Source of the DNA: DASUTB01 sp036374835 | GTDB taxonomy: Bacteria > Actinomycetota > Actinomycetes > Jiangellales > Jiangellaceae | Direction: 5' to 3' | NCBI GenBank assembly: GCA_036374835.1 | Contig: DASUTB010000127.1 | Location: forward strand, 1-24,697 | DNA: 24,697 bases | Shown: in pieces, positions 1-7,515 of the stretch | How the letters are laid out: each line of letters opens with the position of its first letter | How positions within the stretch are numbered: position 1 is the first letter of the stretch | Translations under genes and position numbers: made by a program | The notes under the pieces: model-generated | What the model saw: the letters and a program-made list of their open reading frames with translations, nothing else | Databases searched by the model: none | Told to the model about the DNA's origin: nothing

Positions 1-158
1 GGCGGTTCGACGGTGCAGCCCGGCGCTGACTCCGTCTCGGCCGCGTCCTCGCCCGCCGCGTCGGACGCGGCCGGGTCGGGCTCGTCATCGGAACCGCAGG
101 CGGACAGCACGACGGCGCTGCTCAACACCATGGCGGCAACAGCAGTTGTACGGCGCAC
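1..158 (-). CDS. Lipoprotein, N-terminal part only (possibly an FKBP-type prolyl isomerase lipoprotein)
   Basis: Only the first 52 codons are in the window; the gene runs off the left edge. A GTG start is preceded by GAGGA about 8 bases upstream. The peptide has a classic lipoprotein signal: positive start (MRRTT), hydrophobic stretch to about residue 18, lipobox LSAC with the lipidated Cys at residue 21, then an acidic, Ala/Asp/Glu-rich linker reaching GCTVEPP. It should be an exported protein anchored to the outer face of the membrane. The product beyond the signal is not visible. In many actinobacteria an FKBP-type peptidyl-prolyl isomerase lipoprotein lies next to pafA, so that is the best guess, by context only. 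Gene call confident, product tentative. Confidence 0.72.
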   Translation of the reverse strand, partial: MRRTTAVAAMVLSSAVVLSACGSDDEPDPAASDAAGEDAAETESAPGCTVEP

Positions 159-294
159 GATGGTTTTCCTCGCGATTGGATTGGGGAAGGGACCTGCGCT
201 ACGCGGAGCCAAGCCCGCATTCGAGAGTAGCCGCAGAACCTCAGAATCCGGTAATCCTGCCAACTGAGACCGCCCCGAACGTCGACGTGTCGCC

Positions 295-359
295 GGTAAC
301 GGTTGGCGACCGTTCAACGGGTGGTCAACAAGGTTGAAGGGGCGTTTACGTGATCATTC
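295..359 (-). repeat. Single arm of the 65-bp repeat family, just after pafA
   Basis: On the minus strand it starts GAATGATCACGTAA eight bases after the pafA stop codon and ends AACCGTTACC. It aligns without gaps to 3868-3932 after the dop stop (about 49 of 65 positions by hand count) and to the inverted arm at 3772-3836. It contains an internal hairpin, AACGGT-5-ACCGTT. No matching second arm was found in 159-294, so this copy looks solitary or decayed. The rest of the 159-366 gap shows nothing recognisable apart from the ribosome site of the lipoprotein gene. Confidence 0.6.
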
Positions 360-366
360 TCAAGCG

Positions 367-1728
367 CTACATGCTGGCGATGAGGCGCTCGACGCGCTCG
401 TCCGTCGAGCGGAACGGGTCCTTGCACAGCACGGTCCGCTGCGCCTGGTCGTTGAGCTTGAGATGGACCCAGTCGACGGTGAAATCACGCCGCCGCTCCT
501 GTGCGCGGCGGATGAACTCGCCGCGCAGCCGGGCCCGTGTGGTCTGCGGCGGCACCGATTTCGCTTCGAAGATCTTCACGTCGTTGCAGACCCGCTCGAC
601 CGAGCCGCGCCGCTCCAGCATGTAGTACAGACCCCGGTCGCGGTGAATGTCGTGGTAGGCGAGATCGAGCTGGGCGACGCGCGGATGAGCCAGCGACATG
701 TCGTGCCGTTCGCAGTAGCGGGAGATCAGCTGGTACTTGGTCACCCAGTCGATCTCGCGCTCGATGAGGGTGAGATCGCCGGAGTCGATCGCCTTGATCG
801 CACGTTCCCAGAGGTCGAGCACCCGTTTGATCGCCGGCGTGGCGATGTCGCGCCGGTCGACGAAATCACGCGCCTTGGTGTAGTACTCCTGCTGCACTTC
901 GAGCGCGGACATCTCCCGTCCGTTGGCCAGCCGGACCTTGCGGCGGCCGGTGATGTCGTGACTGATCTCACGGATCGCCCGGATCGGGTTCTCCAGCGCC
1001 ATGTCTCGGAGCCCGGCGCCGGCCTCGATCATCCGCAGCACCAGGTCGGTGGCGCCCACCTTCAGCAAGGTCGTGGTCTCGTTCATATTCGAGTCGCCGA
1101 CGATGACATGGAGCCGGCGATAACGCTCGGCGTCCGCGTGCGGCTCGTCCCGCGTGTTGATGATCGGACGGCTGCGCGTCGTCGCGCTCGAGACCCCTTC
1201 CCAGATGTGCTCGGCACGCTGGCTGACGGCGAACACCGCACCGCGGGGCGTCTGCAGCACCTTGCCGCCGCCGCAGATGATCTGGCGCGTCACCAGGAAC
1301 GGGATCAGCACATCGGCCAGCCGCGAGAACTCACCGTGCCGTCCGACGAGGTAGTTCTCGTGGCAGCCGTACGAGTTGCCGGCCGAGTCGGTGTTGTTCT
1401 TGAACAGGTAGACGTCACCGGCGATGCCCTCTTCGCGCAGCCGCTTCTCCGCGTCGATCAGCAGGCCCTCGAGGACTCGTTCGCCCGCCTTGTCATGCGT
1501 GACGAGGTCGATGATCGAGTCACACTCGGGTGTGGCGTACTCCGGATGGCTACCCACATCGAGGTACAGCCGCGCCCCGTTGGACAGGAAGACGTTGCTG
1601 CTGCGGCCCCACGTGACGACGCGCCGGAAGAGGTAGCGCGCTACCTCGTCGGGCGAGAGACGGCGCTGCCCGCGGAAGGTACACGTAACGCCATATTCGT
1701 TCTCGAGCCCGAAAATACGCCGATCCAT
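367..1728 (-). CDS. pafA: Pup--protein ligase PafA
   Basis: PafA ligates the C-terminal Glu of Pup to lysines of target proteins using ATP, marking them for the proteasome. The 453-residue product has the usual family length and follows the actinobacterial sequence closely: N-terminal nucleotide-site signature FGLENEYG (Glu9), SPDEVARYLFRRVV, the catalytic-Asp region YLDVGSHPEY (Asp57), FKNNTDSAGNSYGCHENY, RPIINTRDEPHAD, and the C-terminal Pup-binding region ending DERVERLIASM. It lacks the insert near residues 48-80 that marks Dop, which separates the two paralogues. It lies 60 bases downstream of prcA and reads in the same direction. No clear Shine-Dalgarno precedes the ATG; a TAAGCT six bases upstream hints at leaderless transcription from its own promoter. 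Confidence 0.97.
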   Translation of the reverse strand: MDRRIFGLENEYGVTCTFRGQRRLSPDEVARYLFRRVVTWGRSSNVFLSNGARLYLDVGSHPEYATPECDSIIDLVTHDKAGERVLEGLLIDAEKRLREEGIAGDVYLFKNNTDSAGNSYGCHENYLVGRHGEFSRLADVLIPFLVTRQIICGGGKVLQTPRGAVFAVSQRAEHIWEGVSSATTRSRPIINTRDEPHADAERYRRLHVIVGDSNMNETTTLLKVGATDLVLRMIEAGAGLRDMALENPIRAIREISHDITGRRKVRLANGREMSALEVQQEYYTKARDFVDRRDIATPAIKRVLDLWERAIKAIDSGDLTLIEREIDWVTKYQLISRYCERHDMSLAHPRVAQLDLAYHDIHRDRGLYYMLERRGSVERVCNDVKIFEAKSVPPQTTRARLRGEFIRRAQERRRDFTVDWVHLKLNDQAQRTVLCKDPFRSTDERVERLIASM

Positions 1729-1734
1729 GTATCA

Positions 1735-1740
1735 AGCTTA
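1735..1740 (-). promoter_or_regulatory. Possible -10 hexamer of a leaderless pafA transcript
   Basis: TAAGCT on the minus strand fits the actinobacterial TANNNT -10 pattern and ends six bases before the pafA ATG, the spacing expected if the transcript begins at the start codon. No Shine-Dalgarno is present in that interval. No convincing -35 is seen, so this is weak evidence. Confidence 0.25.
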
Positions 1741-1788
1741 TGGCCCTGGGGGCTCATCGTGCTTATCGGTGGACGGTGGACTCTCGAC

Positions 1789-2565
1789 TCAACCGCTGTC
1801 GTCACTCTTGGGGCCTTCAGCCGCGGTGCCCGAATCGGGCGAGGAATCGCCGTCGCCGTTGGCGAGCAGCGCATCGAGCGCCTCGCCCTGGATGCGTTCG
1901 AACTTGCGCCGCGTCCGGTTGCGGTCGAGCACCGCCACCTCCAGGGCGGACGAGGCTACCTCGCGTGGACCGGACTGGGCCGGCGCGCCCGCCGTGTCCC
2001 GGCCGAGCGCGGCGACCGCGAGCTTGACCGCATCGGCCAGTGGCATCTGCTCACGGTAGTTGTTGGTCAGGTGCTGGCTGACGAGGTCGGCGGCACCGCC
2101 CATCACGGTGAAGCCGTGCTCGTCGAAAACCGACCCCTCGTACGTGAGGCGGTAGATCTGATCACGTTCGGGGCTGTCGCCGACTTCGGCGACGGCGATC
2201 TCGACCTCGAAGGGCTTCGGGTCGCGGGTGAAGATCGCATCGAGCGTCTGGGCATAGGTGTTGGCCAGGGCGCGGCCGGTGACGTCGCCGCGTCCGAATG
2301 AGTACCCTCGCAGGTCGGCGAGCCGGACGCCGGCCACCCGCAGGGTCTCCAGCTCCGGGTAGCGTCCGGCCGCGGCGAACGCGATCCGGTCGTATATCTC
2401 ACTGATCTTGTGCAGCGAACGCGAGATGTTCTCGGCTACGAACACGATGCCGTGTTCGTACTGCATCACGACAACTGAGCGTCCGCGCGCGATGCCCTTG
2501 CGCGCGTAGTCGGCCTTGTCCTTGTAGAACTGTTCCGGGGAGACGTACCCGAACTGCATCGACAC
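1789..2565 (-). CDS. prcA: 20S proteasome alpha subunit
   Basis: PrcA forms the outer, non-catalytic heptameric rings of the bacterial 20S proteasome, gating entry and docking the Arc/Mpa ATPase. The 258-residue protein has the alpha-type N-terminus (FGYVSPEQFYKDKADYARKGIARGRSVV), the core AENISRSLHKISEIYDRIAFAAAG without a catalytic Thr, and an acidic Ser/Asp/Gly-rich tail after about residue 235, as in homologues. Start is GTG at 2565 with AAGGGA upstream; an ATG two codons later is an alternative. It follows prcB by 21 bases in the same operon as pup. Confidence 0.96.
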   Translation of the reverse strand: MSMQFGYVSPEQFYKDKADYARKGIARGRSVVVMQYEHGIVFVAENISRSLHKISEIYDRIAFAAAGRYPELETLRVAGVRLADLRGYSFGRGDVTGRALANTYAQTLDAIFTRDPKPFEVEIAVAEVGDSPERDQIYRLTYEGSVFDEHGFTVMGGAADLVSQHLTNNYREQMPLADAVKLAVAALGRDTAGAPAQSGPREVASSALEVAVLDRNRTRRKFERIQGEALDALLANGDGDSSPDSGTAAEGPKSDDSG

Positions 2566-2586
2566 CGCTGTAAGTCCCTTCGATCC

Positions 2587-3447
2587 TCAGCTCTCGGTAC
2601 CGGGCGTGCTCTCGAGCGGGGCGTGTGGGCCGTCCGGGCGGATCCGCCGTCCGGCAACCATGTTCTCCACAATCGCCCCCACAGCGGCCTCGTCGAACTC
2701 ACGGAAGCCGTCGCGGTCGACCACGGCGACGAGCGGGTAGATCTGCCTGGACAGGTCCGGCCCGCCGGTCGCGGAGTCGTCGTCCGCCGCGTCGTACAAC
2801 GCCTGGACGCAGACCGTCGCGGCGTCGTCCTGGGTGAGCCGGTCGTGATACAGCTTCTTCAACGCGCCCCGCGCGAACAGCGAGCCGGACCCGACCGCGT
2901 AGTACGAGTGCTCTTCGTAGCGGCCGCCGGTGATGTCGTACGAGAAGATACGTCCGTTCTCGGCTCGCCGGTCGTACCCGGCGAACAGCGGCACCGAGGC
3001 GAGGCCCTGCATCGCGAGTGCCAGGTTGCTCCGGATCATGTGCCCGAGCCGGTTCGCCTTGCCTTCGAGTGACAGAACCGTTCCTTCGACCTTCTCGTAG
3101 TGCTCGAGCTCGAGCTGGAACAGCTTGACCAGTTCGACGGCGAGCCCGGCGACCCCGGCGATACCGACACACGAGTACTCGTCGGCCTGGAACACCTTCT
3201 CGATGTCGCGCTGGGCGATGATGTTGCCCATCGTGGCGCGCCGGTCTCCGGCCATGACGACCCCGCCGGGATAGGTCGCCGCGACGATCGTCGTGCCGTG
3301 CGGAACTTTCCCGGCAAGGTCGCCACTGCCCGCTGTGCGGCGTGCCGGCAGCATCTCGGGGGCGTACTCGCCCAAGAACTCAGTGAACGACGACGTTCCC
3401 GGACGCAGGAACGCCGCCGGCAGGCCGGCCGAATCGGACTGCTCCAC
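2587..3447 (-). CDS. prcB: 20S proteasome beta (catalytic) subunit
   Basis: PrcB makes the proteolytic inner rings. The 286-residue precursor has a 51-residue propeptide ending VPHG, followed by the mature N-terminus TTIVAATYPGG. The catalytic Thr is residue 52 (Thr1 of the mature chain); Asp68 (GDRRATMG) and Lys84 (DIEKVF) fall at mature positions 17 and 33, as expected for an active Ntn hydrolase. Self-cleavage at Gly51/Thr52 during assembly is known for the family. The GTG start overlaps the pup stop codon by one base (TAGTG), with GGGGAG just upstream, so pup and prcB are translationally coupled. Confidence 0.97.
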   Translation of the reverse strand: MEQSDSAGLPAAFLRPGTSSFTEFLGEYAPEMLPARRTAGSGDLAGKVPHGTTIVAATYPGGVVMAGDRRATMGNIIAQRDIEKVFQADEYSCVGIAGVAGLAVELVKLFQLELEHYEKVEGTVLSLEGKANRLGHMIRSNLALAMQGLASVPLFAGYDRRAENGRIFSYDITGGRYEEHSYYAVGSGSLFARGALKKLYHDRLTQDDAATVCVQALYDAADDDSATGGPDLSRQIYPLVAVVDRDGFREFDEAAVGAIVENMVAGRRIRPDGPHAPLESTPGTES

Positions 3448-3659
3448 TACTCCCCGCCCTTCTGCACAAATCCACGGACAAAATCTTCGGCGTTCTCTTC
3501 AAGGACTTCATCGATGTCGTCGAGCATCGCGTCGACATCGTCGGCCAGCTTGTCCTGGCGCTCCTTCAGTTCCTCAGAAACCTCAGGAGTCTCTTCAGTC
3601 TCGTCCTCGTCGGACTTGCGGGATTGCTTACGCTGCTGCCCGCCCGTGTCACGCGCCAT
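3447..3659 (-). CDS. pup: Prokaryotic ubiquitin-like protein Pup (C-terminal Gly-Gly-Glu)
   Basis: This 70-residue protein is the tag that PafA conjugates to substrate lysines. The N-terminal half is polar and likely disordered; the C-terminal half is the Arc/Mpa- and PafA-binding region, with DVDAMLDDIDEVLEENAEDF and VQKGGE. It ends in Glu, not Gln, so Dop deamidation is not required before ligation. The start was moved to the internal ATG at 3659 because GGAGG lies six bases upstream and the resulting N-terminus (MARDTGGQQ) matches normal Pup length; an upstream in-frame extension to 3704 has no support. It overlaps prcB by one base and heads the pup-prcB-prcA operon. Confidence 0.96.
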   Translation of the reverse strand: MARDTGGQQRKQSRKSDEDETEETPEVSEELKERQDKLADDVDAMLDDIDEVLEENAEDFVRGFVQKGGE

Positions 3660-3706
3660 GGTCCACCTCCAAGGCTCCTGGTCCGGTTCACTTCCGGCTA
3701 CCACTG

Positions 3707-3712
3707 ACCCTA
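3707..3712 (-). promoter_or_regulatory. Possible -10 element of the pup-prcB-prcA operon
   Basis: TAGGGT on the minus strand, within GGTAGGGTCA, lies 47 bases upstream of the pup ATG. The identical ten bases occur upstream of arc (7411-7420). The hexamer fits TANNNT. No TTGACA-like -35 could be placed, so this is a shared motif with a plausible promoter role. Confidence 0.35.
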
Positions 3713-3771
3713 CCCATAGCGGGGCGGATAAGGCGCCACCGGCTCGCGCGTCTCGCTACCCGCGAAACCCG

Positions 3772-3932
3772 GAATGACCACGTAAACGATCCCTTGTAGC
3801 CGTTGGCGCCCCGTTGACGGGTCGCGAAGCGTATACAAGCGCAACGTGTTCGGTGATCGTAACCGAAGGTAACGGTTTGCTGCCCGTCGACGGGTCGTCA
3901 ACGATGCCGCTGGGTCGCTTACGTGGTCATTC
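3772..3932. repeat. 161-bp imperfect palindrome with two 65-bp arms, between dop and pup
   Basis: The left arm (3772-3836) begins GAATGACCACGTAA; the right arm (3868-3932) is its inverted partner, with about 46 of 65 positions matching without gaps. The 31-base centre contains a smaller inverted repeat (TTCGGT / ACCGAA around GATCGTA). The right arm contains the perfect palindrome CCCGTCGACGGG, echoed as CCCGTTGACGGG on the left. The element fills most of the 278-base dop-pup gap and starts six bases after the dop stop. A third copy of the arm follows pafA (295-359). It may be a transcription-ending or mobile palindromic element; no transposase is linked to it. Confidence 0.65.
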
Positions 3933-3937
3933 GTGGG

Positions 3938-5449
3938 TTAGCCGCCGGACAGCGCGCGCACCAGATCATCCGCGGTATTGCTGTTCTCCAGCAACTCGCC
4001 GACGTGCTCCTTGGTCCCACGCAGCGGATCGAGCGTCGGCACCCGCTGCAGTGCGTCGTGCCCGGGCAGGTCGAAGATGACCGAATCCCAGGACGCCGCG
4101 GCTACATGCTGGGCGTACTTGGCCAGACAGTTGCCCCGGAAGTACGCCCTGGTGTCCACCGGAGGGTGCTGGACGGCGGCGGCCACCTCGTCGTCGGTGA
4201 CAAGCCGCTCCATCCTGCCCAGCGATACGAGCCGGTGGTACAGACCCTTGTTCGGACGTACGTCCGCGTACTGCAGATCGACCAGCTGTAGCTTCGGATG
4301 CGACCAGTCGTAGCCGTCTCGCTCACGGTACGACTCCAGCAGCGCCAGCTTTGCGACCCAGTCCAGCTCACCGGCCAGTGACATCGGGTCCGCCGACAGC
4401 CGGGTCAGCACGGATTCCCACCTGTCCAGCACGTCGGCGGTGATGGGATCGACGTCCGGCCCGTACCGGTCCTGGACGAACTTGCGCGCCTGCTCCGCGT
4501 ACTCCATCTGCAGCTGCAGCGCGGTCAGCCGGCGGCCATCGGCAAGCGTGACCAAGTGCGAGAGGGTCGGGTCATGCGATACCGCGTGCAATGAGCTGAC
4601 CGGACGCTCCACCGTCAAGTCGACCGAAAGGAAGCCCTCTTCGATCATCGCCAGCACGAGGGACGTCGAACCGAGTTTCAGATAGGTCGAGATCTCGGAG
4701 AGATTCGCGTCCCCGATGATCACGTGCAACCGGCGGTACCGCTCCGGGTCGGCGTGCGGCTCGTCGCGGGTGTTGATGATCGGACGTTTGAGCGTGGTTT
4801 CCAGGCCGACTTCGACCTCGAAGTAATCCGCGCGCTGCGAGATCTGGAATCCGTCTTTGCCGCCGTCCTGCCCGATCCCGACGCGTCCGGCACCGCACAT
4901 CACCTGGCGCGAGATGAAGAACGGCACCAAGTGCCGGACGATGTCGGCGAACGCGGTCGACCTGCTCATGAGGTAGTTCTCGTGCGTGCCGTACGACGCG
5001 CCCTTGTTGTCCACGTTGTTCTTGTACAGCTGGATCGGCGACGTACCCGGAACCTGCGTAGCGAGCCGGGCGGCATCGGCCATGATCAGCTCGCCCGCCT
5101 TGTCCCACACCACCGCGTCCCGCGGATTCGTGACCTCGGGCGACGAGTACTCCGGGTGGGCATGATCGACGTAGAGCCGCGCACCGTTGGTCAAGATGAC
5201 GTTGGCCAGGCCGATTTCCTCGTCGGTCAGCTGGCTCGGGTCGGCGCCGTCGCGGCTCAGCTCGAAGCCGCGGGCGTCCCGCAGCGGACTCTCCTCCTCG
5301 AAATCCCACCGTGCTCGGCGCGCGCGGGCCGTCGCGGCGGCGTACGCGTTCACAACCTGGGACGAGGTCAGCATCGAGTTGGCGGCCGGGTTGCCCGGCA
5401 CGGCGATGCCGTACTCGCTCTCGATCCCGACTATGCGTCGAACGCTCAT
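3938..5449 (-). CDS. dop: Depupylase / Pup deamidase Dop
   Basis: Dop is the PafA paralogue that cleaves Pup from substrates and, where Pup ends in Gln, deamidates it. The 503 residues match family length. Visible signatures are IVGIESEYGIAVPG (nucleotide-site Glu10), the Dop-specific loop at about residues 48-80 (rich in Asp/Glu/Arg), YVDHAHPEYSSPE with the catalytic Asp95, YKNNVDNKGASYGTHENY and RPIINTRDEPHAD. Because this Pup ends in Glu, the essential role here should be depupylation. The gene is separated from arc by a strong hairpin and from pup by the 161-bp palindrome, so it may be its own transcription unit. No Shine-Dalgarno is seen before the ATG. Confidence 0.96.
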   Translation of the reverse strand: MSVRRIVGIESEYGIAVPGNPAANSMLTSSQVVNAYAAATARARRARWDFEEESPLRDARGFELSRDGADPSQLTDEEIGLANVILTNGARLYVDHAHPEYSSPEVTNPRDAVVWDKAGELIMADAARLATQVPGTSPIQLYKNNVDNKGASYGTHENYLMSRSTAFADIVRHLVPFFISRQVMCGAGRVGIGQDGGKDGFQISQRADYFEVEVGLETTLKRPIINTRDEPHADPERYRRLHVIIGDANLSEISTYLKLGSTSLVLAMIEEGFLSVDLTVERPVSSLHAVSHDPTLSHLVTLADGRRLTALQLQMEYAEQARKFVQDRYGPDVDPITADVLDRWESVLTRLSADPMSLAGELDWVAKLALLESYRERDGYDWSHPKLQLVDLQYADVRPNKGLYHRLVSLGRMERLVTDDEVAAAVQHPPVDTRAYFRGNCLAKYAQHVAAASWDSVIFDLPGHDALQRVPTLDPLRGTKEHVGELLENSNTADDLVRALSGG

Positions 5450-5456
5450 GTCAAAC

Positions 5457-5462
5457 AGGCTA
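5457..5462 (-). promoter_or_regulatory. Possible -10 hexamer of a leaderless dop transcript
   Basis: TAGCCT on the minus strand ends seven bases before the dop ATG, fitting TANNNT at leaderless spacing. There is no Shine-Dalgarno, and the upstream hairpin after arc would make a private dop promoter necessary. No -35 was identified. Confidence 0.3.
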
Positions 5463-5542
5463 CGTGGCTATCGAGCCGTCCGGCAGCACAGCCGAGCGGC
5501 AGAACATGTCGGCGCTTCGCTGCAACGGGGCCACCAGGCATA

Positions 5543-5582
5543 ACGTCGCTTCACCAGGCCTGCAAACCTGGTGAAGCGACGT
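5543..5582 (-). terminator. Strong hairpin after arc (16-bp perfect stem)
   Basis: The arms ACGTCGCTTCACCAGG and CCTGGTGAAGCGACGT pair perfectly over 16 bp around an 8-base loop. It lies 30 bases downstream of the arc stop. On the minus strand it is followed by TTATGCC, so there is no proper T-tract; termination would be of the T-poor type common in high-GC actinobacteria, or the stem protects the arc mRNA 3' end. Confidence 0.6.
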
Positions 5583-5592
5583 GAGTCATACC

Positions 5593-5606
5593 GAACGTGA
5601 TCGAAC
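5593..5606 (-). repeat. Solitary copy of the 14-bp end of the 88-bp palindromic element
   Basis: On the minus strand GTTCGATCACGTTC, followed by GG, occurs six bases after the arc stop codon. This is identical to the first 16 bases of the 88-bp elements that follow hisS and the DUF349 gene, in the same orientation relative to the upstream gene. The rest of the 88-bp element is missing here and the hairpin at 5543-5582 occupies its place. Confidence 0.5.
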
Positions 5607-5612
5607 GACCTC

Positions 5613-7376
5613 CTAGAGGTACTGACCGGTGTTCGCGACGGTGTCGATCGAGCGGCCGGCTTCCGAGCCCTGCTTGCCGGAGATGAGCGTGCGGATGAAC
5701 ACGATCCGCTCGCCCTTCTTTCCGGAGATGCGAGCCCAGTCGTCCGGGTTCGTCGTGTTGGGCAGGTCCTCGTTCTCGGCGAACTCGTCGACGCAGGCGT
5801 TGAGCAAGTGCTGGACCCGGATACCGCGCGACCCGTTGTCGAGGAACTCCTTGATCGCCATCTTCTTCGCCCGGTCGACGATGTTCTGGATCATCGCGCC
5901 GGAGTTGAAGTCGCGGAAGTAGAGCACTTCCTTGTCGCCGTTGGCGTACGTCACCTCGAGGAACTGGTTCTCCTCGGTTTCGGCGTACATGCGCTCCACG
6001 GCGCGCTGGATCATCTCCCGGACCGTCTGCTCCCGGTCGCGACCGTGCTCGGCGACGTCGTCGTCGTGCAGCGGCAGTTCCGGCGTCAGGTACTTGCTGA
6101 AGATGTCCTGCGCCGACTCGGCGTCCGGACGCTCGATCTTGATCTTGACGTCCAGCCGGCCCGGCCGCAGGATGGCGGGGTCGATCATGTCCTCCCGGTT
6201 GGACGCACCGATCACGATCACGTTCTCCAGCGACTCGACGCCGTCGATCTCGGACAGCAGCTGCGGGACGATCGTGTTCTCCACATCCGACGACACGCCG
6301 GACCCGCGGGTACGGAACAACGAGTCCATCTCGTCGAAGAACACGATCACCGGCGTGCCCTCGCTCGCCTTCTCCCGGGCTCGCTGGAACACGAGGCGGA
6401 TGTGCCGCTCGGTCTCGCCGACATACTTGTTCAGCAGCTCCGGGCCCTTGATGTTGAGGAAGTAGGACTTGCCCTCGGCCTTGCCGGTCTTGCGCGCCAC
6501 CTCCTTGGCCAGCGAGTTCGCCACGGCCTTGGCGATGAGCGTCTTGCCGCAACCGGGCGGGCCGTACAGCAGCACGCCCTTGGGTGGGCGCAACTGGTGC
6601 TCGCGGAACAGGTCCGCGTGCAGGTACGGCAGCTCGACGGCATCGCGGATCTGGTCGATCTGCCCGGCCAGGCCACCGATGTCGTCGTAGTCGATGTCCG
6701 GAACCTCTTCGAGAATGAGCTCCTCGACCTCGGTCTTGGGGATCCGTTCATAGACGAAGCCGGACCGGGGCTCCAGCAGCAACGAATCCCCTGCCCGCAT
6801 CACCGAGCCCACCAACGGCGAGGCGATACGGACGACCTTCTCCTCATCGGTGTGACCGATCACCAGGGCCCGGTCACCGTCGTCCATCAACTCCTTGAGC
6901 ATGACGACCTCGCCGACGCGCTCATACTCCATGGCTCGCACGACATTGAGCGCCTCGTTGAGCATGACCTCCTGGCCAGGCCGCAAAGACTCGATCTCGA
7001 CGTCCGGACTGACTGCGACGCGCATCTTGCGGCCGCCGGTGAACACGTCGACGGTGCCATCGTCGTAGGGCGCGAGATAGACCCCGAAGCCCGACGGCGG
7101 CTGGGCCAGCCGGTCGATCTCCTCTTTGAGCGATACGATCTGCTCCCGCGCCTCCCGAAGCGTGGCGGCGAGCCGCTCATTCTGAGCTGTCACGCTGGCC
7201 AGCTGAGCTTGCGTTTCAGCCAACCGGTCTTCGAGCAGCCTCGACTGGCGCGGCGACTCGGAAAGACGGCGCCGCAATGCGGTGACCTCTTCTTCGAGGA
7301 ATGCCACCTGAGCGTCCGCCTCGTCGTCACGGACGTTCTTACGGCGAGGACGTTCGGCGTTGGAATCGGTCGACAC
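5613..7376 (-). CDS. arc: Proteasome-associated AAA+ ATPase Arc/Mpa
   Basis: This ring-shaped unfoldase recognises Pup and threads pupylated proteins into the 20S proteasome. The 587 residues read in order: N-terminal coiled coil (about 20-92, binds Pup), OB-fold region (about 95-215), AAA+ domain with Walker A GPPGCGKT (272-279), Walker B VFFDEMD (about 345-351), SNRED and the arginine-finger region RPGRLDVKIKIERPD, and a C-terminal end VANTGQYL. The terminal GQYL is the known docking motif for the proteasome alpha ring. Start is GTG with GGGAGGTGAG upstream. It stands alone, upstream of dop, with a hairpin between; a TAGGGT motif shared with pup precedes it. The name mpa is used in mycobacteria. 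Confidence 0.97.
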   Translation of the reverse strand: MSTDSNAERPRRKNVRDDEADAQVAFLEEEVTALRRRLSESPRQSRLLEDRLAETQAQLASVTAQNERLAATLREAREQIVSLKEEIDRLAQPPSGFGVYLAPYDDGTVDVFTGGRKMRVAVSPDVEIESLRPGQEVMLNEALNVVRAMEYERVGEVVMLKELMDDGDRALVIGHTDEEKVVRIASPLVGSVMRAGDSLLLEPRSGFVYERIPKTEVEELILEEVPDIDYDDIGGLAGQIDQIRDAVELPYLHADLFREHQLRPPKGVLLYGPPGCGKTLIAKAVANSLAKEVARKTGKAEGKSYFLNIKGPELLNKYVGETERHIRLVFQRAREKASEGTPVIVFFDEMDSLFRTRGSGVSSDVENTIVPQLLSEIDGVESLENVIVIGASNREDMIDPAILRPGRLDVKIKIERPDAESAQDIFSKYLTPELPLHDDDVAEHGRDREQTVREMIQRAVERMYAETEENQFLEVTYANGDKEVLYFRDFNSGAMIQNIVDRAKKMAIKEFLDNGSRGIRVQHLLNACVDEFAENEDLPNTTNPDDWARISGKKGERIVFIRTLISGKQGSEAGRSIDTVANTGQYL

Positions 7377-7412
7377 GGTCTCACCTCCCGGGGAAGGGCC
7401 CTACTGCTGATG

Positions 7413-7418
7413 ACCCTA
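7413..7418 (-). promoter_or_regulatory. Possible -10 element of arc
   Basis: TAGGGT on the minus strand within GGTAGGGTCA, 36 bases upstream of the arc GTG. The same ten bases precede pup. The remaining 7419-7515 gap after the NUDIX-methyltransferase gene shows no other clear signal. Confidence 0.3.
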
Positions 7419-7515
7419 CCTGTGAAACGGGCTCGGGTGAGAAGTTAGTCCCCCACGGCGAGCCGGACGTGCCGAATCTCACGTTGCCGACTCGCTTGTT
7501 CGTCACGCGAAGCCG

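Noticed and set aside
334..2301. Long plus-strand open frame (655 codons) across pafA and prcA
   Set aside because: It lies antisense to two certain genes, crosses their boundary, and has the Arg/Val/Asp/Leu-rich composition of a GC-driven shadow frame; no ribosome site or domain.
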